Source: Solobacterium sp.
GTDB lineage: Bacteria; Bacillota_I; Bacilli_A; Erysipelotrichales; Erysipelotrichaceae
NCBI GenBank assembly: GCA_017404505.1
Contig: JAFRCE010000017.1
Span: 20,971-84,970, forward strand
Length of the DNA stretch: 64,000 nt
Reading direction: 5' to 3'
Shown: positions 9,026 to 16,378 of the stretch, one piece after another
How the letters are laid out: the number at the start of each line of letters is the position of its first letter
How positions within the stretch are numbered: the first letter of the stretch is position 1
Position numbers and translations under genes: made by a program
The notes under the pieces: model-generated
What the model was told of the DNA's origin: nothing
Databases searched by the model: none
The model's input: only the letters and a program-made list of their open reading frames with translations

Positions 9026-9685
9026 TCAGTGGAGAAACACCAGGCTGAGGGCGATCAGAATCTGGCCGATATAGTACAGAGACAGATTCGTTACCCGCAG
9101 AACGAACTTCTGCTCAGGACCGAAGGTGTTGAGGATCAGGACGATGTCACTGATCAGAAACAGCAGGGCACCGGCGGCGAAGATCGTCCGGAAAGTGTCC
9201 GGCGCGAAAATCAGATTGCCGATAGCCACGACGTTAAGCAGGACAATGGCGCCGATATAGAATATCCCGAAGATCTTGAATGCTCGTTTCGCCTCGATTT
9301 TCGTGAAGATCCATTTCATTAACAGAGCGGTCAGCACCAGGGCGATGATCACATAGGTGAAGCGGTGCTGCGCCAGCGGCATGACTGCCATCAGATAGGC
9401 GATATGGCCGCTCAGAAAGACGAGGATGCCGACCAGGAAGACGAGCTGGCCTGCTTCTTTCAGAACAAAGCGCAGGTTCAGCAGTACGTCGGCAACGCAC
9501 CCCAGCATCAGACCAGCCGTAATCAGCCGGCTCATCGACGAACCGTCGGATATCGATAAGCCGAAGACGACAAAGCAGAGAGACGCCAGTCCTTTCAGAA
9601 TGACGGCGGCTGTGTAGTTTTCCTGTTTCTCCTGGAAGATAAAAAGGGCAGCGAGAATAAGACAAAAGGGTATAAGATAATACAT
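9026..9685 (-). CDS. YhhN/TMEM86 family membrane protein
   Basis: The 219-residue protein has about eight hydrophobic helices and the family's acidic membrane motifs GCVADVLL and FLISDIVLIL. Members of the YhhN/TMEM86 family include lysoplasmalogenases, which cleave vinyl-ether lysolipids. A similar role here is possible, since many anaerobes make plasmalogens, but it is unproven. The start at 9685 is chosen because an AAGGAGG site sits 7 nt upstream. An in-frame ATG at 9706 lacks a site. Confidence 0.8.
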   Translation of the reverse strand: MYYLIPFCLILAALFIFQEKQENYTAAVILKGLASLCFVVFGLSISDGSSMSRLITAGLMLGCVADVLLNLRFVLKEAGQLVFLVGILVFLSGHIAYLMAVMPLAQHRFTYVIIALVLTALLMKWIFTKIEAKRAFKIFGIFYIGAIVLLNVVAIGNLIFAPDTFRTIFAAGALLFLISDIVLILNTFGPEQKFVLRVTNLSLYYIGQILIALSLVFLH

Positions 9686-9762
9686 GATCTGCCTCCTTGG
9701 AATCATCTCCTGATTCCATTATAAATTCAGACATATCCAGAAGACAAAAAAATGTGCAGGAT

Positions 9763-10170
9763 ATGAGCAGATTCAGCAGACAGCAGAGCAGACAAATGAA
9801 AACAGTAACTGTGCAAAGGAAAAAGAAATTCGCATCCGCCTGGATGCCGTACTGGCTGATCACCGGCATTGCAAAAAACGACTTCAAGGCCCGCTTCGGC
9901 CTGCGGGAGGATCTGTGTACGCATGACGTCATGGGACAGCCCGTCAGCCGCATCGATATCGGGACCCTGGATGCCCTGGGAACCAGGATCGAAAACGGCA
10001 AAACAGTTGAACTGCATCTGGAGGATGACGTGTGCACCATTTTCGCTTCGACGATGGACGGCTCGCTTTCCAATGAAGTCATACTGGAAGATACCGGCAC
10101 ACAGCATCTGAGACTGACCACGAGAGGCGGCTTCAAAACCGTCAGTTATCCGTATTTTGAACAGGAGTGA
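9763..10170 (+). CDS. Hypothetical protein upstream of a racemase homologue
   Basis: This protein of about 135 residues has a Gln/Arg-rich N-terminus, a KKKFASAWMPYWLITG segment and a C-terminal beta-rich region. It is not recognised. The start is uncertain: ATG 9763 has a GCAGG just upstream, while ATG 9796 and an in-frame ATG at 9697 are alternatives. It ends 7 nt before the racemase homologue, so the two are probably co-transcribed. Confidence 0.5.
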   Translation: MSRFSRQQSRQMKTVTVQRKKKFASAWMPYWLITGIAKNDFKARFGLREDLCTHDVMGQPVSRIDIGTLDALGTRIENGKTVELHLEDDVCTIFASTMDGSLSNEVILEDTGTQHLRLTTRGGFKTVSYPYFEQE

Positions 10171-10177
10171 AAAAGAC

Positions 10178-10882
10178 ATGACAGAAATGAAAATGATCGG
10201 ACTGATCGGCGGCATGAGCTGGGAAAGCACCGTTACTTACTATCAGGTGATCAACGAAACCATCCGCCGTCAGCTTGGCGGCCTGCATTCCGCCCGTCTT
10301 CTGATCCACAGCATTGATTTCGCGCCAATCGCGGATGCCCAGGAAAAAGATGACTGGGATACCTGCGCGAAGGCAATGGAAGACGCCGCTGTTTCTCTGG
10401 AAAAGGGTGGCGCGGACATCATTCTGATCGGTGCCAACACGATGCATATCGCCGCCGGGGCAGTCGAGAAAGCGGTGAAGATCCCGCTGCTGCACATCGC
10501 CGAAGCGACCATCCTGCGCCTGCACCGTGATCATATTCACCGGATTGCGCTGCTGGGCACGAAATATACCATGTGCAAAGACTTTTATAAGCAGAAGCTT
10601 ATTGACGCCGGCCTGGAAGTCATGATTCCGGAAGATGATATCGATACCGTCAATGACATCATTTATAACGAACTGTGCCTCGGCATCTGCCGCAAAGAAT
10701 CCAAAGCGGAACTGCAGCGGATCATCCGTGAGATGCAGGAAAGCGGCGCGGAAGGTGTCATTCTCGGCTGCACGGAACTGGGCCTGCTGGTCCATCAGAG
10801 TGACTGCGAGATACCGGTCTACGACACGACGCTGATCCATGGCGAAGAAGCGGCTCTCTTCTCGATCGGCAGAGATTCCTGA
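10178..10882 (+). CDS. YgeA-like aspartate/glutamate racemase family protein, first Cys replaced
   Basis: The 234-residue protein is strongly similar in layout to E. coli YgeA: GLIGGMSWEST at the N-terminus, LGGLHSARLLIHS, ALLGTKYTM and GCTELGLLV. YgeA-type racemases use two cysteines. The second is present here (Cys198 in GCTEL), but the first position reads IGANTMH, with Gly85 where YgeA has Cys in LCTNTMH. A classic two-base racemisation is therefore doubtful; it may epimerise or isomerise another substrate, or bind without turnover. The start is fixed by CAGGAG. A terminator follows. Confidence 0.85.
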   Translation: MTEMKMIGLIGGMSWESTVTYYQVINETIRRQLGGLHSARLLIHSIDFAPIADAQEKDDWDTCAKAMEDAAVSLEKGGADIILIGANTMHIAAGAVEKAVKIPLLHIAEATILRLHRDHIHRIALLGTKYTMCKDFYKQKLIDAGLEVMIPEDDIDTVNDIIYNELCLGICRKESKAELQRIIREMQESGAEGVILGCTELGLLVHQSDCEIPVYDTTLIHGEEAALFSIGRDS

Positions 10883-10904
10883 GAAAAGCATTGAATACAT
10901 AAAG

Positions 10905-10925
10905 AAAACAGCCGCTGGCTGTTTT
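10905..10925. terminator. Bidirectional terminator
   Basis: A perfect AAAACAGCC/GGCTGTTTT stem with a GCT loop lies between the racemase-family gene and the convergent LysR gene. Confidence 0.8.
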
Positions 10926-11836
10926 CATATTCCGCTGTCATGGATCGCCGGATAGTTGTCTTCATAATGGCGGCACAGTTCAATAAACCGGATCGCCGCG
11001 GAAGTCAGATGCTTGCGGCGGTGATAGATAATACTGAAATATCTTGTCAGATTCATACCGGCAAAGGAAAGGGGAATGATCTTCCCGCTTAAGAGGGCGT
11101 CGGCCGCAAGACGGCTGGGAAGGACCGCCACACCCAGTCCTTTGGCAGCCGCGTTGATCAGCGCGGTCGTACTGTGGGCTTCCCATACCGGAACCGGTGA
11201 AAACCCTGCCATGTCAGCCGCATGATCAAACGTTTCTCTGGCGCCGCTGCCTTTTTCCCTGAGCAGATAAGGAAGCCGGCGGTATTCTTCCATGCCGAGA
11301 ACCTGGCCGCTTGCAAAGCCGTAATCCGCCGCGCATACCGGAATCAGGGAATCGGTCATAAAGGGTTCGGAATCGATCAGCGGCGACATGACGGCGCCTT
11401 CCTTTAAGGCGATATCCAGTTCGTTGTTCAGCAGTTTTTCTTCCAGAACATCACCTGGGGCTACCAGGATATGGGTCTGGACCTCGGGAATCAGCCGGCT
11501 GAATGTCTTGATGTAGTCAGGCAGAAGAACCGAACCGATGGTCATGGACGCGCCGATCCGGATGGGACCGATGCTGTCGGCTTTTTTCATACTGCCTTCC
11601 ATGTCATCCATCAGTTCCACCATACTCTGGGCATATTCTTTTAGACGCATTCCCGCTTCGGTGATCTGCAGTCTTCTGCCAAGCCGTTCAAACAGCATGA
11701 TCCCGTAATGATCTTCCAGTTCTTTAATCGCGGTGCTGACGGCCGGCTGGGCGATGTGCAGCTTTTCGGCCGCCTTCGTCATGTTGCAGCCGGAATCACA
11801 GACGGCGAGAAAGATTTCAATGTGACGGATCGTCAT
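10925..11836 (-). CDS. LysR family transcriptional regulator
   Basis: The 303-residue protein has the LysR helix-turn-helix at the N-terminus (IFLAVCDSGCNMTKAAEKLH then AQPAVSTAIKELE) and a two-lobe effector domain from about residue 90. An AAGGAG site precedes the ATG. It is divergent from the chromate transporter genes and shares a 105-bp promoter region with them. By the usual LysR arrangement it probably controls that pair and itself. The inducer is unknown. Confidence 0.93.
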   Translation of the reverse strand: MTIRHIEIFLAVCDSGCNMTKAAEKLHIAQPAVSTAIKELEDHYGIMLFERLGRRLQITEAGMRLKEYAQSMVELMDDMEGSMKKADSIGPIRIGASMTIGSVLLPDYIKTFSRLIPEVQTHILVAPGDVLEEKLLNNELDIALKEGAVMSPLIDSEPFMTDSLIPVCAADYGFASGQVLGMEEYRRLPYLLREKGSGARETFDHAADMAGFSPVPVWEAHSTTALINAAAKGLGVAVLPSRLAADALLSGKIIPLSFAGMNLTRYFSIIYHRRKHLTSAAIRFIELCRHYEDNYPAIHDSGI

Positions 11837-11941
11837 ATAAACTCCTTATAATGATATACTTATGATAAATATATAATAATACTATTTTCATTATAAACGA
11901 AAAGACACTAAGATATTTCTGTAAAAGGAGTAACGTCAGCG
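11837..11941. promoter_or_regulatory. Divergent LysR/chromate-transporter control region
   Basis: This AT-rich region carries several TATAAT-like hexamers on both strands and an imperfect dyad, TTATAAT...ATGATAA, around 11848-11870. The dyad resembles an AT-rich LysR-box. Ribosome binding sites AAGGAG lie before both flanking genes. Assignment of the dyad as the LysR operator is inferred. Confidence 0.5.
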
Positions 11942-12532
11942 ATGGAAAAAACGGAAAAACCAGGAAAACTGAATCAGTTTCTGAAACTGTTCACATCATC
12001 TTTTATGCTCAGTGCCTGCACGTTCGGCGGCGGGTTTGTCATCATCCCGTTAATGAAAAAGAAATTCGTCGATGAACTGCATTATATCGACGAAGATGAA
12101 ATGCTCGACCTGACAGCGATCGCCCAGTCTTCACCAGGTGCCATAGCGGTAAATGCCGCGACGCTTGTCGGATACAGGGTCGGCGGTCTTGCCGGGGCAA
12201 TCGTTTCCCTGACAGCGACCGTGCTTCCGCCGCTGATCATCATCTCGGTGATTTCATCCTTCTATCAGGCTTTCCGTGACAATATCTATGTCAGCTATGC
12301 CATGAGCGGTATGCTGGCAGGTGTCGCGGCGGTCATCACGGATGTCGTACTGCGGATGGGAACAGACCTGGTGCGCAGCCGGAAGGCGGTGCCTGTCATC
12401 ATGATGCTTCTCAGTTTCATTGCCGTCCGTTATTTCCATCTCAATATCATTATGGTCATTCTGATCTGCGGCTGTATCGGCGCCCTGCAGATATGGACTT
12501 CCAGCAGAGCCGAAAAGGAAAGGGGATTCTGA
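11942..12532 (+). CDS. Chromate transporter family protein, first half
   Basis: The 196-residue membrane protein is one of two short ChrA-type halves. It has FGGGFVIIPLM near the N-terminus and the conserved SSPGAIAVNAATLVGYR loop, followed by hydrophobic helices. Short ChrA proteins usually act as pairs with opposite topology, and the next gene overlaps this stop by one base. The family exports or exchanges chromate and sulfate-like anions. The true anion here is unknown. Confidence 0.88.
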   Translation: MEKTEKPGKLNQFLKLFTSSFMLSACTFGGGFVIIPLMKKKFVDELHYIDEDEMLDLTAIAQSSPGAIAVNAATLVGYRVGGLAGAIVSLTATVLPPLIIISVISSFYQAFRDNIYVSYAMSGMLAGVAAVITDVVLRMGTDLVRSRKAVPVIMMLLSFIAVRYFHLNIIMVILICGCIGALQIWTSSRAEKERGF

Positions 12533-13095
12533 TGATTTATCTTGAACTGTTTCTGAGCTTTATGAAAATCGGTCTCTTCTCGATCGGCGGCGGATATGCG
12601 GCGATGCCGCTGATCCAGGCGCAGGCGGTTGATATCCACGGCTGGCTGACCATGACGCAGTTCGCAGATCTGATGACGATCGCGGAAATGACACCTGGTC
12701 CGATTGCCGTCAATTCCGCTACTTTCGTCGGTATTCAGACAGCCGGTATACCCGGTGCCCTGGTCGCGACGGCCGGCTGTGTGCTCCCCGGCAGTCTGAT
12801 CGTTCTGCTGCTGGCGTATCTGTATTACCGCTACCGCGGCCTGTCCTATATCCAGGGAGTGCTCCTCGGACTCCGGCCGGCTGTGATCGCGATGATCGCT
12901 TCCGCCGGTCTGTCTCTGATCATTTTGAGCGTATACGGGCAGAGAGCACTGCCGGCTGATCTGACGGCCGTGCAGTGGATTCCGCTTCTGATCTTTGTCG
13001 CAGCGCTGACGGTCCTGCGTCTGAAAAAACCGGATCCCATCAAGGTGATGGCTGCTGCCGGCGTCGCAGGCATTGTACTGCTGAGCATATTCTGA
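12532..13095 (+). CDS. Chromate transporter family protein, second half
   Basis: The 187-residue partner begins MIYLELFLSFMKIGLFSIGG and carries the family loop MTPGPIAVNSATFVG. It starts within the stop of the first half (TGATG) with AAAGGGG as its ribosome binding site, so the two are translationally coupled. Together they would form one anion transporter. A bidirectional terminator follows. Confidence 0.88.
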   Translation: MIYLELFLSFMKIGLFSIGGGYAAMPLIQAQAVDIHGWLTMTQFADLMTIAEMTPGPIAVNSATFVGIQTAGIPGALVATAGCVLPGSLIVLLLAYLYYRYRGLSYIQGVLLGLRPAVIAMIASAGLSLIILSVYGQRALPADLTAVQWIPLLIFVAALTVLRLKKPDPIKVMAAAGVAGIVLLSIF

Positions 13096-13132
13096 TGCAG
13101 GCAAAGCCCGGCGATCTGAACCAAGAGACAAT

Positions 13133-13166
13133 AAAAATGCATTCCTGATGCGAAGGAATGCATTTT
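13133..13166. terminator. Bidirectional terminator
   Basis: AAAATGCATTCCT and AGGAATGCATTTT form a 13-bp stem flanked by A and T runs, between the chromate transporter genes and the convergent membrane protein gene. Confidence 0.85.
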
Positions 13167-13633
13167 CAGTTGTTTTTCTGGATGTCTTCCGGATAGACGA
13201 TGCTGGTTCCGGGATTGTTTTTCTGATACAGAACGGGAACCTGGCAGCCGATATACTGACGATCCTCGTCCAGCATCTTTTCCAGTTCAGGCTCACAGCC
13301 TTCCGTGTAGTCGCCATAGTGCCGCAAAGTGCAGACGGCGGTATGTGTATGGCCGCTCTGTCCGGAATTGAAGACGATGTCAGCGACCGTATAGGGATCA
13401 CCCGTCGGATCGAGCAGCCGGACATTTCTGATCGTGCCGAGGGTCTCGGCAAAGCCGGCGATATGATACATCCTCACGGCCATATAGAATACCGGCAGCA
13501 GAGCCAGAAGACCGAGCACTTTCAGCCATGGCCAGAAGATGGACAGCAGCAGCGGCAGCAGGGCCAGTGCGGCTGAGAGGGTCAGACAGCGCCGTGCCGT
13601 GCGGACGAACAGTCTGTTTTTGTATTCAGACAT
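13166..13633 (-). CDS. Two-helix membrane protein of unknown function
   Basis: The 155-residue protein has two adjacent membrane segments (about residues 15-34 and 38-53) and a soluble C-terminal domain of about 100 residues with conserved-looking GQSGHTHTAVCTLRHYG and GCQVPVLY segments. The layout recalls DUF3592-like proteins, but I am not sure. It begins 5 nt after the SseB stop, so the two are probably one operon. Confidence 0.65.
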   Translation of the reverse strand: MSEYKNRLFVRTARRCLTLSAALALLPLLLSIFWPWLKVLGLLALLPVFYMAVRMYHIAGFAETLGTIRNVRLLDPTGDPYTVADIVFNSGQSGHTHTAVCTLRHYGDYTEGCEPELEKMLDEDRQYIGCQVPVLYQKNNPGTSIVYPEDIQKNN

Positions 13634-13638
13634 ACGGT

Positions 13639-14451
13639 TCAGAAGAAGAGTCCTTTCTTTTTCCGGGCATAGAATGGATTTCCATCGGCTGCTCTTTTAC
13701 CGAAACTGTCACTGTAGGAAATCATATCGATGTACATGCCTTTGTCAAGATGCCCTCTGGCGGCTTTTGAGAGAGCCTCGAAGAGCGGTGTTTTATCGCC
13801 TTTGTGATCAACGATCAGCAGCCAGCTTTTTTCGTCTTCCTTGATCATCAGCTTCAGCCACATGTTTCGGATCTCCGGATAGTTTTCCGCGGTGCTCCGT
13901 AACGCGTCCTTCAGCGGTTTGGGATCCTCAGCCGGATCGCCAAGCATCACTTTCGTGTCTTTTTCGACCTGATGTTCGGTATGTCCGGAAGTCTTAAGCT
14001 CCTTGTGCTCATGAAAGCGCCGCAGGGTTTCCTTATTGAAAGCGAGATTGTCGGAGAAGGGATTGATCACCGCACCGGCGTCGACATTCTGCAGCAGAGC
14101 CCATAAATCGTCAAATGACACGACGAAGGTCTGGATGTTTTTCTTCATGTCATCCGGACATCTGGCGATCTCCTGCCAGTCGGTAAACAGCGGATAGTAT
14201 TTTGCTCCGTCACCCGCCGTCAGAACGGTCACGTTGAAGCGGCCGTCTTTTTTGATGACAGCGGCGTTCGGACCCGTTTTTTCAATAAACTTTTCATCGA
14301 TCTGCACCGGCAGCAGAAGCCGGGCGTTCTCCACAAATTCTTCGGCGACAGCGTTGATTCTGTCGCTCTTTTCCTCGCGGTTTTCCGCGGGTGTTTCATT
14401 GTATTTCTTCAGCAGGGAAGACAATACGGGATTTTTGACAGGTTCACTCAT
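13639..14451 (-). CDS. SseB family protein
   Basis: The 270-residue protein matches the SseB family (enhanced serine sensitivity). The N-terminal SseB domain contains PLFTDWQEIA and DAGAVINPFSDNLAFNKE. A C-terminal domain of the SseB_C kind follows, with WLLIVDHKGDKTPLFEAL. Its molecular role is unclear; family members are linked to stress and secretion in a few bacteria. The start at 14451 has an AAGGA site 8 nt upstream. An in-frame ATG at 14475 has none. Confidence 0.85.
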   Translation of the reverse strand: MSEPVKNPVLSSLLKKYNETPAENREEKSDRINAVAEEFVENARLLLPVQIDEKFIEKTGPNAAVIKKDGRFNVTVLTAGDGAKYYPLFTDWQEIARCPDDMKKNIQTFVVSFDDLWALLQNVDAGAVINPFSDNLAFNKETLRRFHEHKELKTSGHTEHQVEKDTKVMLGDPAEDPKPLKDALRSTAENYPEIRNMWLKLMIKEDEKSWLLIVDHKGDKTPLFEALSKAARGHLDKGMYIDMISYSDSFGKRAADGNPFYARKKKGLFF

Positions 14452-14561
14452 AGTCGTTTCCTTCTTCTCTCCCATATGTTACTGCATTCGTCCGCCGCAT
14501 GCACGCTCCTTGTATGTATTTTCTGCTCTGTTATGATGGAAGAAAAGAAAGTGAGAACAGG

Positions 14562-15593
14562 ATGGAATACAATAGACACACACAATATCTTCTCGATGTC
14601 ACGCAGCGGCTGCTGGCCGTCGATTCACCAACCGGCTTTACCAATGCCGTATCAAAGGCTGCCTTACAGGAATTCACGGATCTCGGTCTGAGGGCGGAAA
14701 TCACCCGGAAAGGCTGCGTTCTCTGCGACCTGGGCGGCGAAGGCCGGCCGCTGATCGTTACCGCTCACCTTGACACGCTTGGCGGCATCGTCGCGGAAGT
14801 CAAAGCCAACGGACGCCTGAAGCTGTCCAACCTAGGCGGTATGAAGGCCGTCAACTGCGAAACGGAAAATGTCCGCATCTATGCCCGCAACGGTAAGGTA
14901 TACGACGGCTGTCTGCAGCTCAACGATCCTTCCGTCCACGTCAATCCGAAATCAGCAACGGAAGAACGAAACTTCGACACGACGGAAATCGTCATCGACG
15001 AAGACGTCCACAGCAAGGAAGACACGCTGGCGCTGGGGATCACCAACGGCTGCTTTGTCTGCTTTGATCCGCGCACGGTCATTACCGAATCCGGCTATCT
15101 GAAGTCCCGTTATCTGGATGACAAGCTGGCTGCCGGCATTCTTTTCGCCCTGGCGAAGAAAGTCAGCGAAGGAACGCTCCGTCTGAAGCGCAAAGTATAT
15201 CTGTTCCTGACAACGTATGAAGAAGTCGGCCACGGCGGCCAGGGCGGCCTTCCGGCTGATGCGGAAGAGATCCTGGCGGTCGATATGGGATGTGTCGGCC
15301 TCGGTCTTGAGGGAAGTGAGAGAAAAGTTTCCATCTGCGCCAAGGATGCCCATGGTCCCTATGACTACGACGTTACCAGTGAACTGGTGCGGCTGGCTGA
15401 AGAAAACGGTCTGCAGTACGCGGTCGATATCTATCTCAGCTACAGCTCGGATGCCCAGGCGGCCGTCAATGCCGGCAGCGATATGAAACATGCTCTGATC
15501 GGTCCGGGTGTCTACGCATCACACGGCTATGAAAGAAGCCACGTGGAAGGCGCCGAAAACACCCTGGCACTTCTGGAAGCGTATCTTTCGTGA
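14562..15593 (+). CDS. M42 family metallopeptidase (glutamyl aminopeptidase type)
   Basis: The 343-residue enzyme has the M42 dinuclear-metal set: TAHLDTLGG (metal His), YLDDKLAAG (bridging Asp), TTYEEVGHGG (general base and metal Glu), AVDMGC and the terminal ASHGYERSH His. Such enzymes form large tetrahedral shells that trim N-terminal residues from peptides in the cytoplasm. The start at 14562 follows a GTGAGAACAGG stretch. An extended -10 (TGTTATGAT) lies about 30 nt upstream. A longer in-frame start at 14499 would add a Cys-rich segment foreign to the family. Confidence 0.9.
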   Translation: MEYNRHTQYLLDVTQRLLAVDSPTGFTNAVSKAALQEFTDLGLRAEITRKGCVLCDLGGEGRPLIVTAHLDTLGGIVAEVKANGRLKLSNLGGMKAVNCETENVRIYARNGKVYDGCLQLNDPSVHVNPKSATEERNFDTTEIVIDEDVHSKEDTLALGITNGCFVCFDPRTVITESGYLKSRYLDDKLAAGILFALAKKVSEGTLRLKRKVYLFLTTYEEVGHGGQGGLPADAEEILAVDMGCVGLGLEGSERKVSICAKDAHGPYDYDVTSELVRLAEENGLQYAVDIYLSYSSDAQAAVNAGSDMKHALIGPGVYASHGYERSHVEGAENTLALLEAYLS

Positions 15594-15623
15594 AGAAAGA
15601 ATAACGTTTATAACCGGCGCGCG

Positions 15624-15653
15624 TTGTACAAAGAAACGTGAAAAACGTATAAT
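15624..15653 (+). promoter_or_regulatory. SigA-type promoter
   Basis: TTGTAC at 15624-15629 and TATAAT at 15648-15653 are separated by 18 bp. They lie 28 nt upstream of the lipoprotein start. Confidence 0.7.
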
Positions 15654-15681
15654 GAGGGCAGAACGGAAAGGAAGGCCGGAC

Positions 15682-16320
15682 ATGAAAAAAAGAAATCGGC
15701 GGATCGCTGCTATGATGAGTTTCGGCATAATGCTCAGCGGCTGCTCTGCCAGCCAGGAAGAAACCGGCACGGTTCCTGAAGATCTCGAGTTCACCAAAAC
15801 GATGGTCATGAATGTCGAGATGGAACTGCCTCCGTTAGTTCCGGTCTCCTACGGTGATGACGATTATGAGGATGATGGAGATGCGACAGTACTGAATACT
15901 GAGTCTGCTTTCATCAGTATGGTTTACCTAAACACGGATCTGGCTGTCTACCGCACGGATTTCGAAGATGACATGACAGGCTATGAAAAAGGCGTGTATA
16001 CATCAGCCGAGAATATGCTTTCCGCTGTCAGTGACGATCTGATCGAGGGCGAGCGGATCGAGGATGTTACCATCGACGGTCATGACGCATTCTGCTATTA
16101 TGCGAGGATACCTGATCCGGATGATAAAAACAGTGATTTACAGACATATAACTATCTTGTCCTGATTGACCGTCATGTCTATAATTTCTACTTCGAGGCA
16201 TCGCTTCCGCAGTCAGAAGTGGAAAATCTGAAAGCCCTGGTCGAACGCATTGTGAATTCCATCCGGATCCTGCCGGTGGATGATTCGTCCGAAACTGAGG
16301 AAACAGAAGCAAAATCCTGA
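15682..16320 (+). CDS. Lipoprotein of unknown function
   Basis: The 212-residue protein starts MKKRNRRIAAMMSF and has a lipobox LSGC (Cys near residue 20), so it should be lipid-anchored outside the membrane. An acidic DDDYEDDGD stretch lies near residue 58. The C-terminal domain has a hydrophobic core resembling small extracytoplasmic ligand-binding folds, but no family is recognised. A GGAAAGGAAGG ribosome binding site fixes the start. It has its own promoter and terminator. Confidence 0.75.
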   Translation: MKKRNRRIAAMMSFGIMLSGCSASQEETGTVPEDLEFTKTMVMNVEMELPPLVPVSYGDDDYEDDGDATVLNTESAFISMVYLNTDLAVYRTDFEDDMTGYEKGVYTSAENMLSAVSDDLIEGERIEDVTIDGHDAFCYYARIPDPDDKNSDLQTYNYLVLIDRHVYNFYFEASLPQSEVENLKALVERIVNSIRILPVDDSSETEETEAKS

Positions 16321-16333
16321 TCTTTCCGACCCA

Positions 16334-16369
16334 GAAAAAAAGCTCATACACACGTGTATGAGTTTTTTC
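16334..16369. terminator. Bidirectional terminator
   Basis: CTCATACA/TGTATGAG with a CACG loop is flanked by an A-run and TTTTTT, between the convergent lipoprotein and lipase-like genes. Confidence 0.85.
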
Positions 16370-16378
16370 TTGTTCTGT

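Noticed and set aside
12430..13452. 340-codon minus-strand frame opposite the second chromate transporter half
   Set aside because: It runs through a bidirectional terminator and overlaps the genuine minus-strand gene in another frame.
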